In this document: positions 43,757 to 53,348 of the stretch, piece after piece
Layout: each line of letters begins with the position of its first letter
How positions within the stretch are numbered: the first letter of the stretch is position 1
DNA from: Adiantum capillus-veneris
Taxonomy: Eukaryota; Streptophyta; Polypodiopsida; Polypodiales; Pteridaceae
Direction: 5' to 3'
Assembly: GCA_014529385.2 (NCBI GenBank)
Contig: CM043971.1
Location: 97,866,485 to 97,930,484, forward strand
Length of the DNA: 64,000 bases
Made by a program: the position numbers and the translations under genes
The notes under the pieces: generated by a model
The model's database searches: none
Told to the model about the DNA's origin: nothing
What the model saw: the letters and a program-made list of their open reading frames with translations, nothing else

Positions 43757-45500
43757 CTCGGGCCATGCACCAACCTTCTATTTCCATTTATCTGACAATT
43801 GTGACAGCTTTTACACCAATGTTGAACATCCACATGCAAGCTTGGCCAAACATACCCCGCAAGAAAAATCTTCTTCACAGTTGATTCTTGGGCAAAATGA
43901 CCACCACATGCCTCTTCATGCAAACCTTTTAGAATGGCTGGAATTTCCTTGATAGTTGGTACTCTTCTGCACACTTGATCCTTCCCTCTTTGATAGAGGG
44001 AGCCTTCTAGGAAGAGATAGAAACTTGCCTTCTTCATGAGTCTCCTCTTCTGAGCCTTCGTGAAGTCTTGTGGAAACTCACCCTCCAAAATGTAGCCGAT
44101 AATGGGAGCCAATGACTCCAATCCCTGGTATCTTGGTTGCTTGACAGCTGCTGCCACCATGATGACCTGCACTTCTCTCTCAACACATGTAACTGCTTGT
44201 TGTGCAAGTAAATCGGCATCTTCATTTTGTTTCCTCGGAATATGATATAGTTGCACTTCTTCAAACTGATTAAACATCTTACTCTCAACACATGTAACTG
44301 CTTGTTGTGCAAGTAAATCGGCATCTTCATTTTGTTTCCTCGGAATATGATATAGTTGCACTTCTTCAAACTGATTAAACATCTTACGAATGGCATGAAC
44401 TTTTGTCCTTAAGCTTTCATTCTTGCATGCCCAAATGCCTAAAATCTGTTTAACAATGAGAAGTGCATCTCCCTTTACCATGAGAAATTTTATCCCTTGG
44501 CCAATGCACATCTTCAAACCATGAAGTAGTGTGTCGTATTCTGCTTCATTGTTGCTAGTTGAACCTGGTAGATTGACCTTCTCCTTCATGACCACCTCTC
44601 CACTTGGGTTGAGCAACACTAGCCCTCCCCCTGCTTTCCCTGTGGCTCGTCGAAAAGCTCCATCAAAGAACAAGGTAAAAGCATTGGGAATACTTTTTGG
44701 TGGTGGCAATGGTAGGGTCTTTACTTCAGGCACCTTAATCTCCTTTTCATGCACCCTATAAGTGAGAATCCCTGCCAATTGTGCACGCACACTATCTTCT
44801 ACCTTGAAAGAGTATTGAAACTCTTGCAACTCCATAATCCACTTTGAGATCCCAGTACTAAGATTCATTTGAGATGACACCCAAGGGAACAAATTCTCTG
44901 CGGTGAGGATTACAAAAGGTTTTGAGAGCAAGTAGGATCTAAACTTCCTTATCGCAAACATGAGAGAAAGCATCATAAGTTCTGCTTCTGTGTAGTCTCT
45001 CTCCAAAGCATTCATGACCCTACTAGCAAAGTAGATGGGTCGCATCCTTGTACTGTGGGGATCTTGTTGTAGCAACACAGCACCAATTGTTTCCCTTCCA
45101 ACACTAGAGCTAACAAAGAATGTGTACTCCCAACAAGGAGGCATGAGTGTTGGTAGCTCTGACAAAATGACTTTAATGTTACAAAAATACTCTTCAAGCT
45201 CATCATACCATGCAAATTCTACTTGTTGTGTCAACTTTTGCAAAGGATGAAGCAACTCCGAAGCTAAGTGAATAAAGCGTGACATATACTTCACTTTTTG
45301 AATGAATGATATGACCTCTTTGAGATTCTTGGGTGAGGGGAGCTCAATAAGAGCCTTTGCCTTTGAAGGATCCACCTCAATGCCCTTATAGGAAACCTTG
45401 TGACCAAGCAAGATCACTTCATCCTCAGCTATGTGACACTTGTCGGGGTTGAGTTGACCTCCCATGTCATAGAGCTTCTTTAAACCTTCTTTACACCTCA
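43654..45500 (-). pseudogene. RT end, RNase H, archaeal-type RNase H and integrase zinc domain of D
   Basis: This is an open frame of about 615 codons. Residues 4-100 are the RT palm end and thumb (GGQLNPDKCH, LLGHKVSYKGIEVDPSKAKA). Residues 125-210 are the first RNase H with FFVSSSVG in place of the Asp motif. Residues 259-440 are aRNH with Asp280 (FFDGAF), Glu319 and Glu321 (NNEAEYD), Asp345 (VKGDALL) and Asp393 (NEDADLLA), so a full acidic set. The integrase zinc domain follows (HEEACGGH, then CKSCHNCQ). All RT palm catalytic motifs are missing because 45500 is fused to gag. A 35-residue segment of aRNH is duplicated in frame. Confidence 0.9.
44177..44386 (-). repeat. 105 bp perfect in-frame tandem duplication in the aRNH of D
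   Basis: Unit 44177-44281 repeats at 44282-44386 with no difference that I can see. It encodes 35 residues including the last aRNH Asp motif (KQNEDADLLAQQAV) twice. Identity and frame preservation point to a recent event, younger than the 356 bp duplication nearby. Confidence 0.93.
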
Positions 45501-45640
45501 AACATTTCTACACGTTCTTGATCAATTACTATCCTCTTGATACGACAAGACATCTTGAAATTTGTTGAAAATAATTCTGCATCCTCCCCAGGCTCTCCAA
45601 AGAACAAGGGGTAACCACTCATTTGCCTAGTTGTATCCAT
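45498..45640 (-). pseudogene. Gag N-terminus of element D, fused to RT by deletion
   Basis: The minus frame from Met 45640 (MDTTRQMSGYPLFFGEPGED) gives the first 49 gag residues (to ERVEMFEV), equal to residues 1-49 of C gag. It then joins the middle of RT at 45500. Most of gag, all of the protease and the RT fingers and palm are deleted, about 3.5 kb by comparison with C without the foldback element. Confidence 0.85.
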
Positions 45641-45704
45641 GTTGTTGGTTTTACTCAAAAATTTCTTTCTCTTTTTTTTATTTTTTGTTTTGCAAAATCA
45701 CATT

Positions 45705-45920
45705 TCAAAGTAGAATGAAAATATAAACGTCAAAGCTTAGATCATAGCGAATCAATGGCAAAATGAACGGATTGATTGAGGCATTGATAGGCGCTACTTG
45801 CCTAGGTTCAAACATACGACGGAAAACACGTTGAAATTGTAACTTTGTGCCAACTATTACATGCACGTCTTGTCTAGCCAAAGGAATGAATGTACGATAC
45901 AAGTCCTCGTGATTCATCAA
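45705..45920 (-). CDS. Short leader ORF of element D, module type 1
   Basis: An open frame of 71 residues starts MMNHEDLYRTFIPLARQDVH. It continues with GTKLQFQRVFRRMFEPR and ends NPFILPLIRYDLSFDVYIF. It is the homologue of 39353-39565 in C. In D this module lies nearest gag, whereas in C it lies nearest the LTR. The function is unknown. Confidence 0.6.
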   Translation of the reverse strand: MMNHEDLYRTFIPLARQDVHVIVGTKLQFQRVFRRMFEPRQVAPINASINPFILPLIRYDLSFDVYIFILL

Positions 45921-45925
45921 CCAAG

Positions 45926-46162
45926 CTAAAACAAGATAAACACATGTACATCAAAAGAGACATTATAGTCTACAAGTGGGAGTATAATAGGATTTGGAGA
46001 TTGTAGAATATCTCTTAATGCTTCAGCATCAAAGAGGAATACAATACATTGTCGAAAAAATATTTTTCTATCAATACAAACATTTATCCTAATCCCTTGC
46101 ACCCAATGAAAGTGATGAAATTGAATTGCATGAGCACGATTAGGAGGTGGTGGATTGTTCAT
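45926..46162 (-). CDS. Short leader ORF of element D, module type 2
   Basis: An open frame of 78 residues begins MNNPPPPNRAHAIQFHHF. It contains GIRINVCIDRKIFFRQC and ends PNPIILPLVDYNVSFDV and HVFILF. It is the intact counterpart of 39113-39331 in C. Only five bases separate its stop from the start of module type 1. The shared end motif P-x-I-L-P-L-x-x-Y-x-x-S-F-D-V links the two modules. I know of no such protein. Confidence 0.6.
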   Translation of the reverse strand: MNNPPPPNRAHAIQFHHFHWVQGIRINVCIDRKIFFRQCIVFLFDAEALRDILQSPNPIILPLVDYNVSFDVHVFILF

Positions 46163-46218
46163 GTAAACACAACTAGTTTTTGAAGACTTACCTTGTGTAT
46201 GCTAACACAACCGCTCTT

Positions 46219-46235
46219 CCTCAGTGGGGGCACCA
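46219..46235 (-). promoter_or_regulatory. Putative primer binding site of element D
   Basis: The minus strand reads TGGTGCCCCCACTGAGG, four bases from the LTR end. It differs by one base from the C site at 39621-39637. Confidence 0.6.
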
Positions 46236-46239
46236 AAAT

Positions 46240-48897
46240 TGAGGCGGTTCGAGGCGGGCAACAAGAGAGGCTACCTCTAAACACCCCTCAAGGCTCCCGT
46301 GCTGCTCAATTGGGGCTGGGGCAACCACAAGCACAACACAACAACAAACCCATAGCCAAACCCAAACAAGATAGGCACCACCTAGTTATGGTATGCGAAC
46401 TAGGACGCAAGAGAGATTTTGGCACAACCAAGAAGATGCACCACACAACACACACAAGCAACTTCACACCAAGACACTCATGAAATGGACCAGAGAGAGC
46501 TAGAGCAAAGGGAAGAGAGAGAGGAAAGAATCTTGCGTAATACCTTATTTGTGACTTGCAAATGGAGATGGTTCGTTATGATGCTATCGTAGAACTTGTA
46601 CAAAACTCACTCAATGCTTACTGATTGCTAAACATTGCCAAAACACACACACACTATCTTAGGGTGTGGGAGACCTCTCACCACAATATCCTCTTACAAT
46701 GGACAAAAAACTGGCAATGAAAAACACACTAAAACACTTTCTAAAATCAAGATCAACCGATAGAAACTCAAAATACATAAGTCACCTTGAATTCACCAAA
46801 CCGTATTGCACAAATGGAAGGACGAAGATTTGAACGTCGAATCACGCCTTTGATGCACCAAACCTCAATTTATTGATGATAAAGGAGCATATACAATAGT
46901 GGTTTTGAGATTTGTGGAACTCACGCTCATTCACTTGCAATGTGTAGCTCGAAGACTTCTCTCACACCAAGAGTGAAGCTCACAAGTGGTTGCTACACCT
47001 AAGTCTCTCCTCACGCATAAAGTGTTGGGGTGCTATGTGAGATGTTGGAGGTTGTTTTACAAGAAGGAGAGGGGCCTATTTATAGGTTGGAGACCCCTCA
47101 TTAAGATTATTGGAAATCCTAATTTACAAGCTAACAAATCAGGATTATGATTTTTTTGAATATCAAAACATTGCGGGCCTTCTTTGTCTGCTTGAGTCAT
47201 GGGTATGGGCTCAAAAGAGAGCATTATTGATGGTAGATAAGGTGAAAGTAAGTAAGGAGAGAGAGAGAGAGAGAGAAAGAGTTACTATACACATGTCTTG
47301 AGGTGAGGTGTCTTTTATGGTTAGGTCAATGGCTATTTTGTGTTAGTATGTTAGTGGTTAGTGTTAGTAATCATTAGAAAGTTAATGATATATTTACAAT
47401 GGGTAGAATGGGGGGAATGGTTGAAGTAAGATGATTGAATGAAGTGAGAAAATCCTTGTGATGGTGAAGCTTGAAGAAGTTTTGGACTTACTTGTGTAGG
47501 TTCTCAAAATGACTATCGATCTTCTTCTTCGTCTTCCCTTCTTTACGCCACCGCCGCCAAGGTTGATTATCGTGATGAAAATGGTAATTCCGTTGATGAG
47601 ATCTCTTGATTTGCAGAGGTTAAGCATGGTACACATGCTGAATGTATGTATATATATAAGGAGTAAGATGGAATTGTACTTTGGAGATAATAGAGAGAGG
47701 CATAGAGATGGTGTATGTACATGGAGAGCTCATATGAGAGCTATGGAAGTAAGAGGAGAGGTTAAAGGTAAAAAAGGTGAGAGAAAACATTGAAGGTGCA
47801 GGTTTGAGTGAAGGATTGAGAGGAATGTGTGTGTGTGTGTGTGTAGAAGTGTGGAAAGAGGTGAGAGAAGACTATGGGCTACTTGTGAGAAAAGTGGGCA
47901 GACTGGGGTCCACTCAGAAAATCATAGCTCACCGGTGGTTACTCCAAAAATCATGAAAAAATTTGAGGTGATTATTCAAAGCGTGGGCTACATTTTCTCT
48001 TTTGACCACCGCTCCAAATTCGGAGTAGAGATAGGTGCCAAAATTCTCACCAAAAAGCCTGCTTTTATGCCTGCAAAAGTCTTTTAGTGGCCCCCTCCTT
48101 TGTTGAATTTGTACAATGCATCCAAGAGTGAGCCCCTTCTTTGTCATATCATAATACAAAGCATCCAAGTTGCCCTTGACCCATGCATGGAGGAGGATTA
48201 TTGGTGAATAAAGAAATATATACATGGTCGGACTAGTGTATGGACTATTCATGGACTTTAGCTCAATGAGCACATGGTGTTAGAATAATGAGTAAAAATA
48301 ATAATAAAAATATGGAGGAATTATGGATATGGAAAGATATTGGAATCATATGATATGGTCCCTCTTTGTATTATTTTGGGTGAAAGAGGAAAAGGTATGC
48401 AAGTAAATAATATAATAAACGTGACCAATGAGTAGAAATCAATTTTTTTGTTTTCACGAGGGTGAGGGTGAAAATGTGGGAGTAATTTGTATAAAGAAAA
48501 AATATGAGGTTAGAGTATGTACATATTGGCAAAAAATATACTTATGGTGTAAGAGGGTGAAAGAAGGCATACACAGGTTTAATAAAACACACACTTAAGT
48601 AGAAATATTTAAATAAAATACCAAAATAATTATAAAAAATCCCTATATTTAGGCCATATGTACAATGAAATATTCACACACAAAGAAGCAATAATATACT
48701 TTTATTTTTTTATTTTTTTGGCTCAACTAGCCCAGTGACTAGCTAGCTGAGGATTTTAAGAAGATATGGGAAAATCCCCCTAACTCACACACGCCTATGT
48801 ACAGTGAAATGATAGGGATAGCCACAGTGTTTGGGTGGTTTTGGTAGGGTGAGGTAACTCACTATGGCAATTACGGAGAGCCGAAAAACGGCTATCA
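46240..48897 (-). repeat. 5' LTR of element D (about 2.66 kb)
   Basis: In plus orientation it runs from TGAGGCGGTTCGAGGCGGGC to AACGGCTATCA. The pair 39641-42313 is clearly homologous at both ends (for example ACAGTGTTTG and ACACACTTA(G/A)GTAGAAATATTTAAATAAA) but differs at well over a tenth of positions. It contains GA-rich and GT-rich short runs (47258-47281, 47828-47845). No gene is recognised, and short open frames here are not conserved between the two LTRs. Confidence 0.85.
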
Positions 48898-49726
48898 GTA
48901 TACATATGAATCAACCACCTCGACATGCCCGCCTATTGCTGTAAGTATTGCTCTGCTTCGAACTATCCTGGAGGTGTGGAAAATCATGACCTTGGTCGCC
49001 AAGGTTCACTGTGAGCCCTCGATATGTGGAGAAATTATCCAAGGCTCGTAGGTGGCTCTGTAGTCCCTCCTGTGTCTCAGAAACTAGAATGATGTCATCA
49101 GCATAGAGCATAATATGGATTGGTATACTTGCTAAGTTTGATCTTCTCCGTCTGCTCGTAGAATGTAATCTGAGATCTCGTCGATGTACAGACCAACCCC
49201 ATCCTTGCTTCACAGCAATGGTGCTAGCAATGGGATCTAATAGTCCACCTGGGAATCGCACTCTACCTATGACCTGTGTATACAAAGAATGGATGGCCCA
49301 TATCATCTCAGATGGTATCTGTAGCTCTTGGAGGCACTGAAAGAGTCTCTCTCTGGGGATGGTGTCAAAGGATTTGCCGAAATCCACAAAGCAGTAGTAG
49401 AGTCTCCTATTTCGTGCTTTCGCTCTGTCGATCAGGCAACGAAGCACGAAAATGTAGTCGATAGTTGAGAAAGTTCGTCGAAAGCCTGTCTGTCCTAGTA
49501 CGCGTAGCCTTGATGCCTCTGCATAGGTGCTACGCTTTGCCTCAATAACTGTCCCATACAATTTGGCCAATGTGTGACCAATCATGATAGTCCTATAGTT
49601 CCCTGGATCCGCCAGATTTGTGGATAGGATAGGCACAATGGTGTGCATAGTCCACTCCTCTGGTAGTCCCTCAACTAAAGCGCGGTTGAAGAGACGTGCT
49701 ATCAAGGGGGAGAGAGTGTATTGCAT
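48898..49726 (-). pseudogene. Reverse transcriptase of LINE X
   Basis: The 271-codon frame has LPEEWTMHTIVPILS, NYRTIMIGHTLAKLYG, GQTGFRRTFSTIDYI, CFVDFGKSFDTIPRERLF (first catalytic Asp), IAVKQGWG and IMLYADDIILVSET with the catalytic Y-A-D-D. After a frameshift the sequence runs to GGHVEVVDSYVY at the nest boundary. This RT synthesises cDNA at a nicked target. The GWG in place of the usual GCxLSP motif and the frame change behind it suggest small lesions near 49200. Confidence 0.88.
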
Positions 49727-49842
49727 ATATCAGGTGCTCACTCTGTAGTCCAGTGTGATCTACTAAGCGGCCATGCTAAAAGCGTCGAATGGCCCTCTCC
49801 ACCATACTAGATGTGAAGAAAGTCGAGGTGATAAGTCGGAGG

Positions 49843-50682
49843 TCAGATGGCTCTGGGATCAGTGGCTGCCCAGGTATCTGGTATAAGCGCCTCGACATAG
49901 TCATGCCAAATCTGGGGGTCCTCCAGGGGGGTGGTGGGGCATGGCTCTCTCAGAATCCTCCATGGTGTGGCGCACTTTGTACTCATGAGAAGGTGGTAAA
50001 GCTCAAGCTCCTGCGCCTCCTCAAAGGCTCGCCGTTTATGACGTGTGATGGCCTTCATCTGTCGCCTGACCTCCCTCTTGGTGATCTCCTCCAAGGCGCA
50101 TTGAGCCCGTAGCTGTCTGCAAAGATCTCTACACTCCCCATCGTACCATCGGTTCTGGGGCATCGTGCCAGAGGGTGGGGGTCGACCACTATGGGTAGTG
50201 TGTGGAAAGCAGTTAAGGGCTGAGGTGGGTAAAACTGCAGAGAGTTGGCTAGTGAGTGTAGAGAGTGGTGTGTCTGGGTCAAGAGTGTAGATCCCCTCAT
50301 ATACATGTGATGAGTAAACTCTAGTTAGCTCATGTGTGAAGTGTATAGTGGTGTGTGGTGTGGGTGGAGGCGGTGTGTGTGAGATAGGTGAGCCAGTGAA
50401 AGAGAGGGCGAGGTATGCGTGGTCAGCTCCAATAGGTGATGGTGGGATGGTGAAGGATGTGAGCAAGTGGGCTGCCTCCCTGAAGCCGATGATGTAATCC
50501 ACTGTACTACCTCCGCTGGCTACTAATGGTGGTATACAAGTCAAGTCGCTGGAAGATGGCCATTGCACCATCCCGTTATAAATAACGAGACGGTGTTGTG
50601 ATCCTAGGCAAAGTCGGTGTCTCCCATATGGTGTGGGTGTGGTGGTATCTCTGGAGATCCTCTCTGCCCCTGCGTCCTCCAT
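49843..50682 (-). pseudogene. Endonuclease C-terminus and linker of LINE X ORF2
   Basis: This 279-codon frame starts in the endonuclease with GGSTVDYIIG (Ser-x-x-Asp-Tyr strand) and IGADHAYLALSF, the Asp-His catalytic motif. A Pro/Thr/His-rich segment follows (HTPPPPTPHTT), then a helical basic region (RWYDGECRDLCRQLRAQ, RRQMKAITRHKRRAFEEAQ). This last part is the usual linker between endonuclease and RT in LINEs. It stays open for more than 800 bp, the longest intact stretch of this element. Confidence 0.8.
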
Positions 50683-50689
50683 GGTGGAG

Positions 50690-51239
50690 AGTAGCTCTGG
50701 GTCGTCGGAGTCGTAAATATCACAATCTACTCTGTGTCCTGGCGTTGAAATCCCCCGTGAGGAAGACTTTATCTAGTCTAGATTACTCCATGATCTCCTC
50801 CGTGAGACGTGCATATGGTGAGTGTGTATCGTCCTCCTTCGCTCCTCTGTGTGTATGAACCTCCTCCGTCTCTCCTCCGCCTGTCTGTGCAAACCTAGAT
50901 CCGTTGGGTGCAAAGTAGCAAATGGCAATGTAGAGGATGTGCTCCTCAAATAGCTCCATCCGTATCCACATGTAGCGTGCCTCTGGATCGCGGGCTACTA
51001 ACTGTATCCTGCTATGAAATGAGCGACAATAGAGGACGGCTACTCCGCCAGATCCTGTGGAGGTGTTGTGCCGTACACACTTCCTGTGTGTAGACTCCCA
51101 CTGATAGTCCTATATTCTGGGTAGACCACTCTGAGCTCTCGTGTGTGTCTGTGAGTAGGATGATGTCTCTACCATGCATCACCTCTTCTAGTCTCCCTGG
51201 GTGTGTCCATAGAGAGCCGTTGCAGTTCCAAACTACCAT
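50690..51239 (-). pseudogene. AP-type endonuclease N-terminus of LINE X ORF2
   Basis: The minus frame starts MVVWNCNGSLWTHPGRLEEV with the active-site Asn, then DIILLTDTHES, where other AP endonucleases have a catalytic Glu in E-T-H or E-T-W. After a frame change it shows ILYIAICYFAPNG, and after a stop VFLTGDFNARTQ (Asp/Asn). At least two frameshifts are present. Confidence 0.8.
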
Positions 51240-51447
51240 GTGTATCTCCTCGTAGAGTGTCCCATAGGCCGCGAGTCCCTATGCTATGGCCTTGCCATCA
51301 ATGATGACTCGACCATCTCTCTATGATGCCCTCTTCCCCTCCTTGCGGGCTTGGTGTACTCTAGGCATGCATGTGCGCTAGTGTGCCACTTGCATGGGTG
51401 TGAGATCGTCATCTACTAGATGGGTGGTCCATCAAGCCCTCTCAAGA

Positions 51448-52190
51448 TCACCCTCTTGCGAAGGAAAGTAGTCCGTGCTTCTTCGGAGGAGAAATGTAGG
51501 ATGAGGCCTCTCCTTGTAAGGTCTTTACCCGCTCTCCAAGCTTTGATGAAAGGGGGTGGCTCCTCTTCATTATACTATTATAGCCAAGTTTCTTGCATAA
51601 TGCCTTTCCATTGGACTCAGGGGTAGAGCCTTCCTTTTCCATAATGCCCGTGGCGCGGATGTTGAGACGTCGGCTTGTCTCATCTTCTCCTCCTCAAGGG
51701 TGGTGTGCACAATGACGACTTCCTCCTTTTGTGTGCCTCCTCTTTTGCCTCCTTGGTGTTCTTCTTCACTACCTCGACCCACGCCTCTTTAGTGGCTTCT
51801 AATTTGTCCTCGATGCTAGCGGTCAAAGCCTTGGTGAGTTCCTCTTTGAGGGCTTCTTTTGTGTCCGTGGTCATCTGTCCTTCTTCGGGGGTGAGAGATG
51901 CGATCGAGGCTTTGAAGAGCTCGATTTGTTCTCTCATGTCCTCCCTCTCTTTGGTCCATTCTTCTCGCCTCTTCCGCCATTCCTCCTCCTCTTGCTCCCT
52001 CTCCATCTCCCATCTCTCCTTCTCTTTCTTCCATGATTCTCTTTCTTTGTGGTAGCTCCTTCTCGAGCTTGGAGAGGCGGTTGATGATGGTGTTAAGGGC
52101 AGAGTCCGTCATCCTCTTGTTTTCCTTCATTGTGGCGTGTATTTTGTTGTCCATCTTCGACATTTCTTCCTTTGTTTCTCCCTTTGCCAT
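51448..52190 (-). pseudogene. Coiled-coil ORF1 of LINE X
   Basis: The frame 51816-52190 starts MAKGETKEEMSKMDNKIHAT and continues with strongly charged heptad-like sequence. The neighbouring frame (51680-52006) has EREQEEEEWRKRREEWTKER and EALKEELTKALTASIEDKLE. The next part (51448-51782) has Lys-rich sequence. This resembles L1-type ORF1 proteins that trimerise by a coiled coil and bind RNA, without the zinc knuckle seen in LINE Y. A frame change near 51950 splits the coil. No RNA-binding domain can be named. Confidence 0.65.
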
Positions 52191-52369
52191 GTCGAGGGCC
52201 TCAATCTTTGCTTCGGGGGGTGATCAAAGTGATCAGCAAGACAAAGGCAAGAGGGCCATGATGGTGCGGGGGGGTTTGTATGTATGTGTATTTTTGTGTA
52301 TGTGAGTGTGAGGGGAGATGCGGGCGTGTATGTATGTATGTGTTTGGATGTGTGTGTGTGTGTGTGTGC

Positions 52370-52670
52370 ACGCAGCAGGGTTGAAAGTGGGTGGACTTGG
52401 GAGGGCTGGGTGTGAGAGGGTATGTGTTGGGGGCGGGGGGGGGGGGTGGGGTCCTAGTTGTTAATGCCTACAGGCGGAGACTGCAGCACAAAGCACATAC
52501 GGGAGGGGTGCAATCCAGGTGGTAAAGGCAGCAGGGTGCAGCCCAGGTGGCGCAGCCAGCAGCAGGGGCAATGCAGTCGATAGTAGTCGATGACGATGCA
52601 ACAGGCAGTGGGCGCGTGAGTTGGGGGGGGGGGGGGGGGGGGGGGGGAGAGAGAGAGAGAGAGAGAGTTT
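52370..52670. repeat. Poly-G and (GA)n tracts in the LINE X 5' region
   Basis: At about 52430-52446 there is an 11-12 base G run and at 52622-52647 about 26 consecutive G, followed by (GA)n to 52667. (GT)n occurs at 52352-52368. The G runs could fold as G-quadruplexes on the plus strand. This is untranslated sequence. Confidence 0.85.
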
Positions 52671-52687
52671 TTGATTGCTGCATCCGC

Positions 52688-52797
52688 CTACGAGGTCGTG
52701 AGGACCCATGCCGCTACCGTCGCCTTGCTGCTGGAGTTTTTGCGTTCGCTTGCAAGCTCGTGAGGACCCATGCCACTACCGTCGCCCTGTTGTTGAA
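52688..52797. repeat. Two tandem copies of a roughly 58 bp unit
   Basis: The block CTCGTGAGGACCCATGCC(A/G)CTACCGTCGCC is present at about 52692 and 52755 with a similar spacer. It lies at the outer 5' end of LINE X. Confidence 0.8.
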
Positions 52798-52957
52798 ATA
52801 ATTCCCTTGAATCTGAGTAATCAAGGTAAAGAAGGGTTGACCAAATGTTTTTTGACTTCATTTTGAAGTCATTGAAGGGTGTTTACACACCGGAGTTGGA
52901 AGCGAGGCAGCGCAAAAGGATTTGCTCCAACAAGCTCCGAGCTGTTTTTAGTCAATC

Positions 52958-52995
<38 letters not shown>

Positions 52996-53021
52996 TACCT
53001 CTATAATACATATAGGGAGGG
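52798..53021. other. Boundary region between LINE X and the Helitron-like unit, with (CA)n
   Basis: This is unassigned sequence with a (CA)n tract of about 15 units at 52961-52991. I see no clear LINE target duplication or Helitron terminus. Confidence 0.5.
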
Positions 53022-53348
53022 TTGGCAAAGCCCGATCCACGTTTGCCATCAAGACTGGGAGTAGTCGACTATAGAGGCCAGAGCGGCGGAGAAGTAACAC
53101 TCAAAATTGTGGCAATGTGCATCAACCGAGGTGCTAAGGGCGATAGACTTCAGTGGCAGACTTTTCCCTTTGTATTAAGTTTATTTGATATGCATCTCAT
53201 TGTAGACGCTATGACAAGGACGGCATCTACTGTACCATTATTTCGCGACGAGCAGTACACGTCCAAAACAACACAGAGCGGCACTCCTTGGGAGTCCAAC
53301 GAAGCCAGGCGGTGCAATCGTGGTAACTTGCAGCGCTCCTTGAATTAA
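53022..53348 (+). CDS. Unrecognised open frame at the start of the Helitron-like unit
   Basis: A frame of 108 codons contains GVVDYRGQSGGEVTLKIVAM, RGAKGDRLQWQTFPF and GTPWESNEARRCNRG. Its composition is that of an ordinary protein rather than low-complexity sequence, and no simple repeat explains it. I do not recognise the family. The first Met (53022) may be internal; the segment could be an exon of a larger gene. It lies on the same strand as Rep, helicase and kinase. Confidence 0.35.
   Translation: MAKPDPRLPSRLGVVDYRGQSGGEVTLKIVAMCINRGAKGDRLQWQTFPFVLSLFDMHLIVDAMTRTASTVPLFRDEQYTSKTTQSGTPWESNEARRCNRGNLQRSLN

Larger units (their letters stand above)
25126..48897 (-). mobile_element. Tandem Tat-type LTR element pair C-D, inserted in LINE X
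   Basis: Reading the minus strand from 48897, the order is LTR (48897-46240), primer site, D interior, polypurine tract, LTR (42313-39641), primer site, C interior, then a deletion that leaves aRNH fused to about 17 bp of an LTR-like end (25126-25142). Two interiors sharing a middle LTR is the layout expected from unequal recombination between LTRs. Both interiors are deleted in different places. E and a foldback element are inserted in C. The nest splits LINE X and has a short target duplication. Confidence 0.85.
48898..52800 (-). mobile_element. LINE X (split copy), 5' part: ORF1, endonuclease, RT
   Basis: Reading the minus strand from about 52800, there is a GC-rich 5' region with a poly-G/(GA)n tract, a coiled-coil ORF1 (51448-52190), an AP endonuclease (about 50690-51239), a linker (49843-50682) and RT (48898-49726). 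The last residues before 48898 are VEVVDSYVY; the next residues, LGVTF, are at 25125. It is the most complete LINE X copy here but has many frame breaks. Confidence 0.88.

Noticed and set aside
46500-48300. Small open frames inside the D LTR (for example 47110-47301, 47509-47793, 47827-48087)
   Set aside because: They are not conserved in the sister LTR at 39641-42313 and overlap GA or GT runs.
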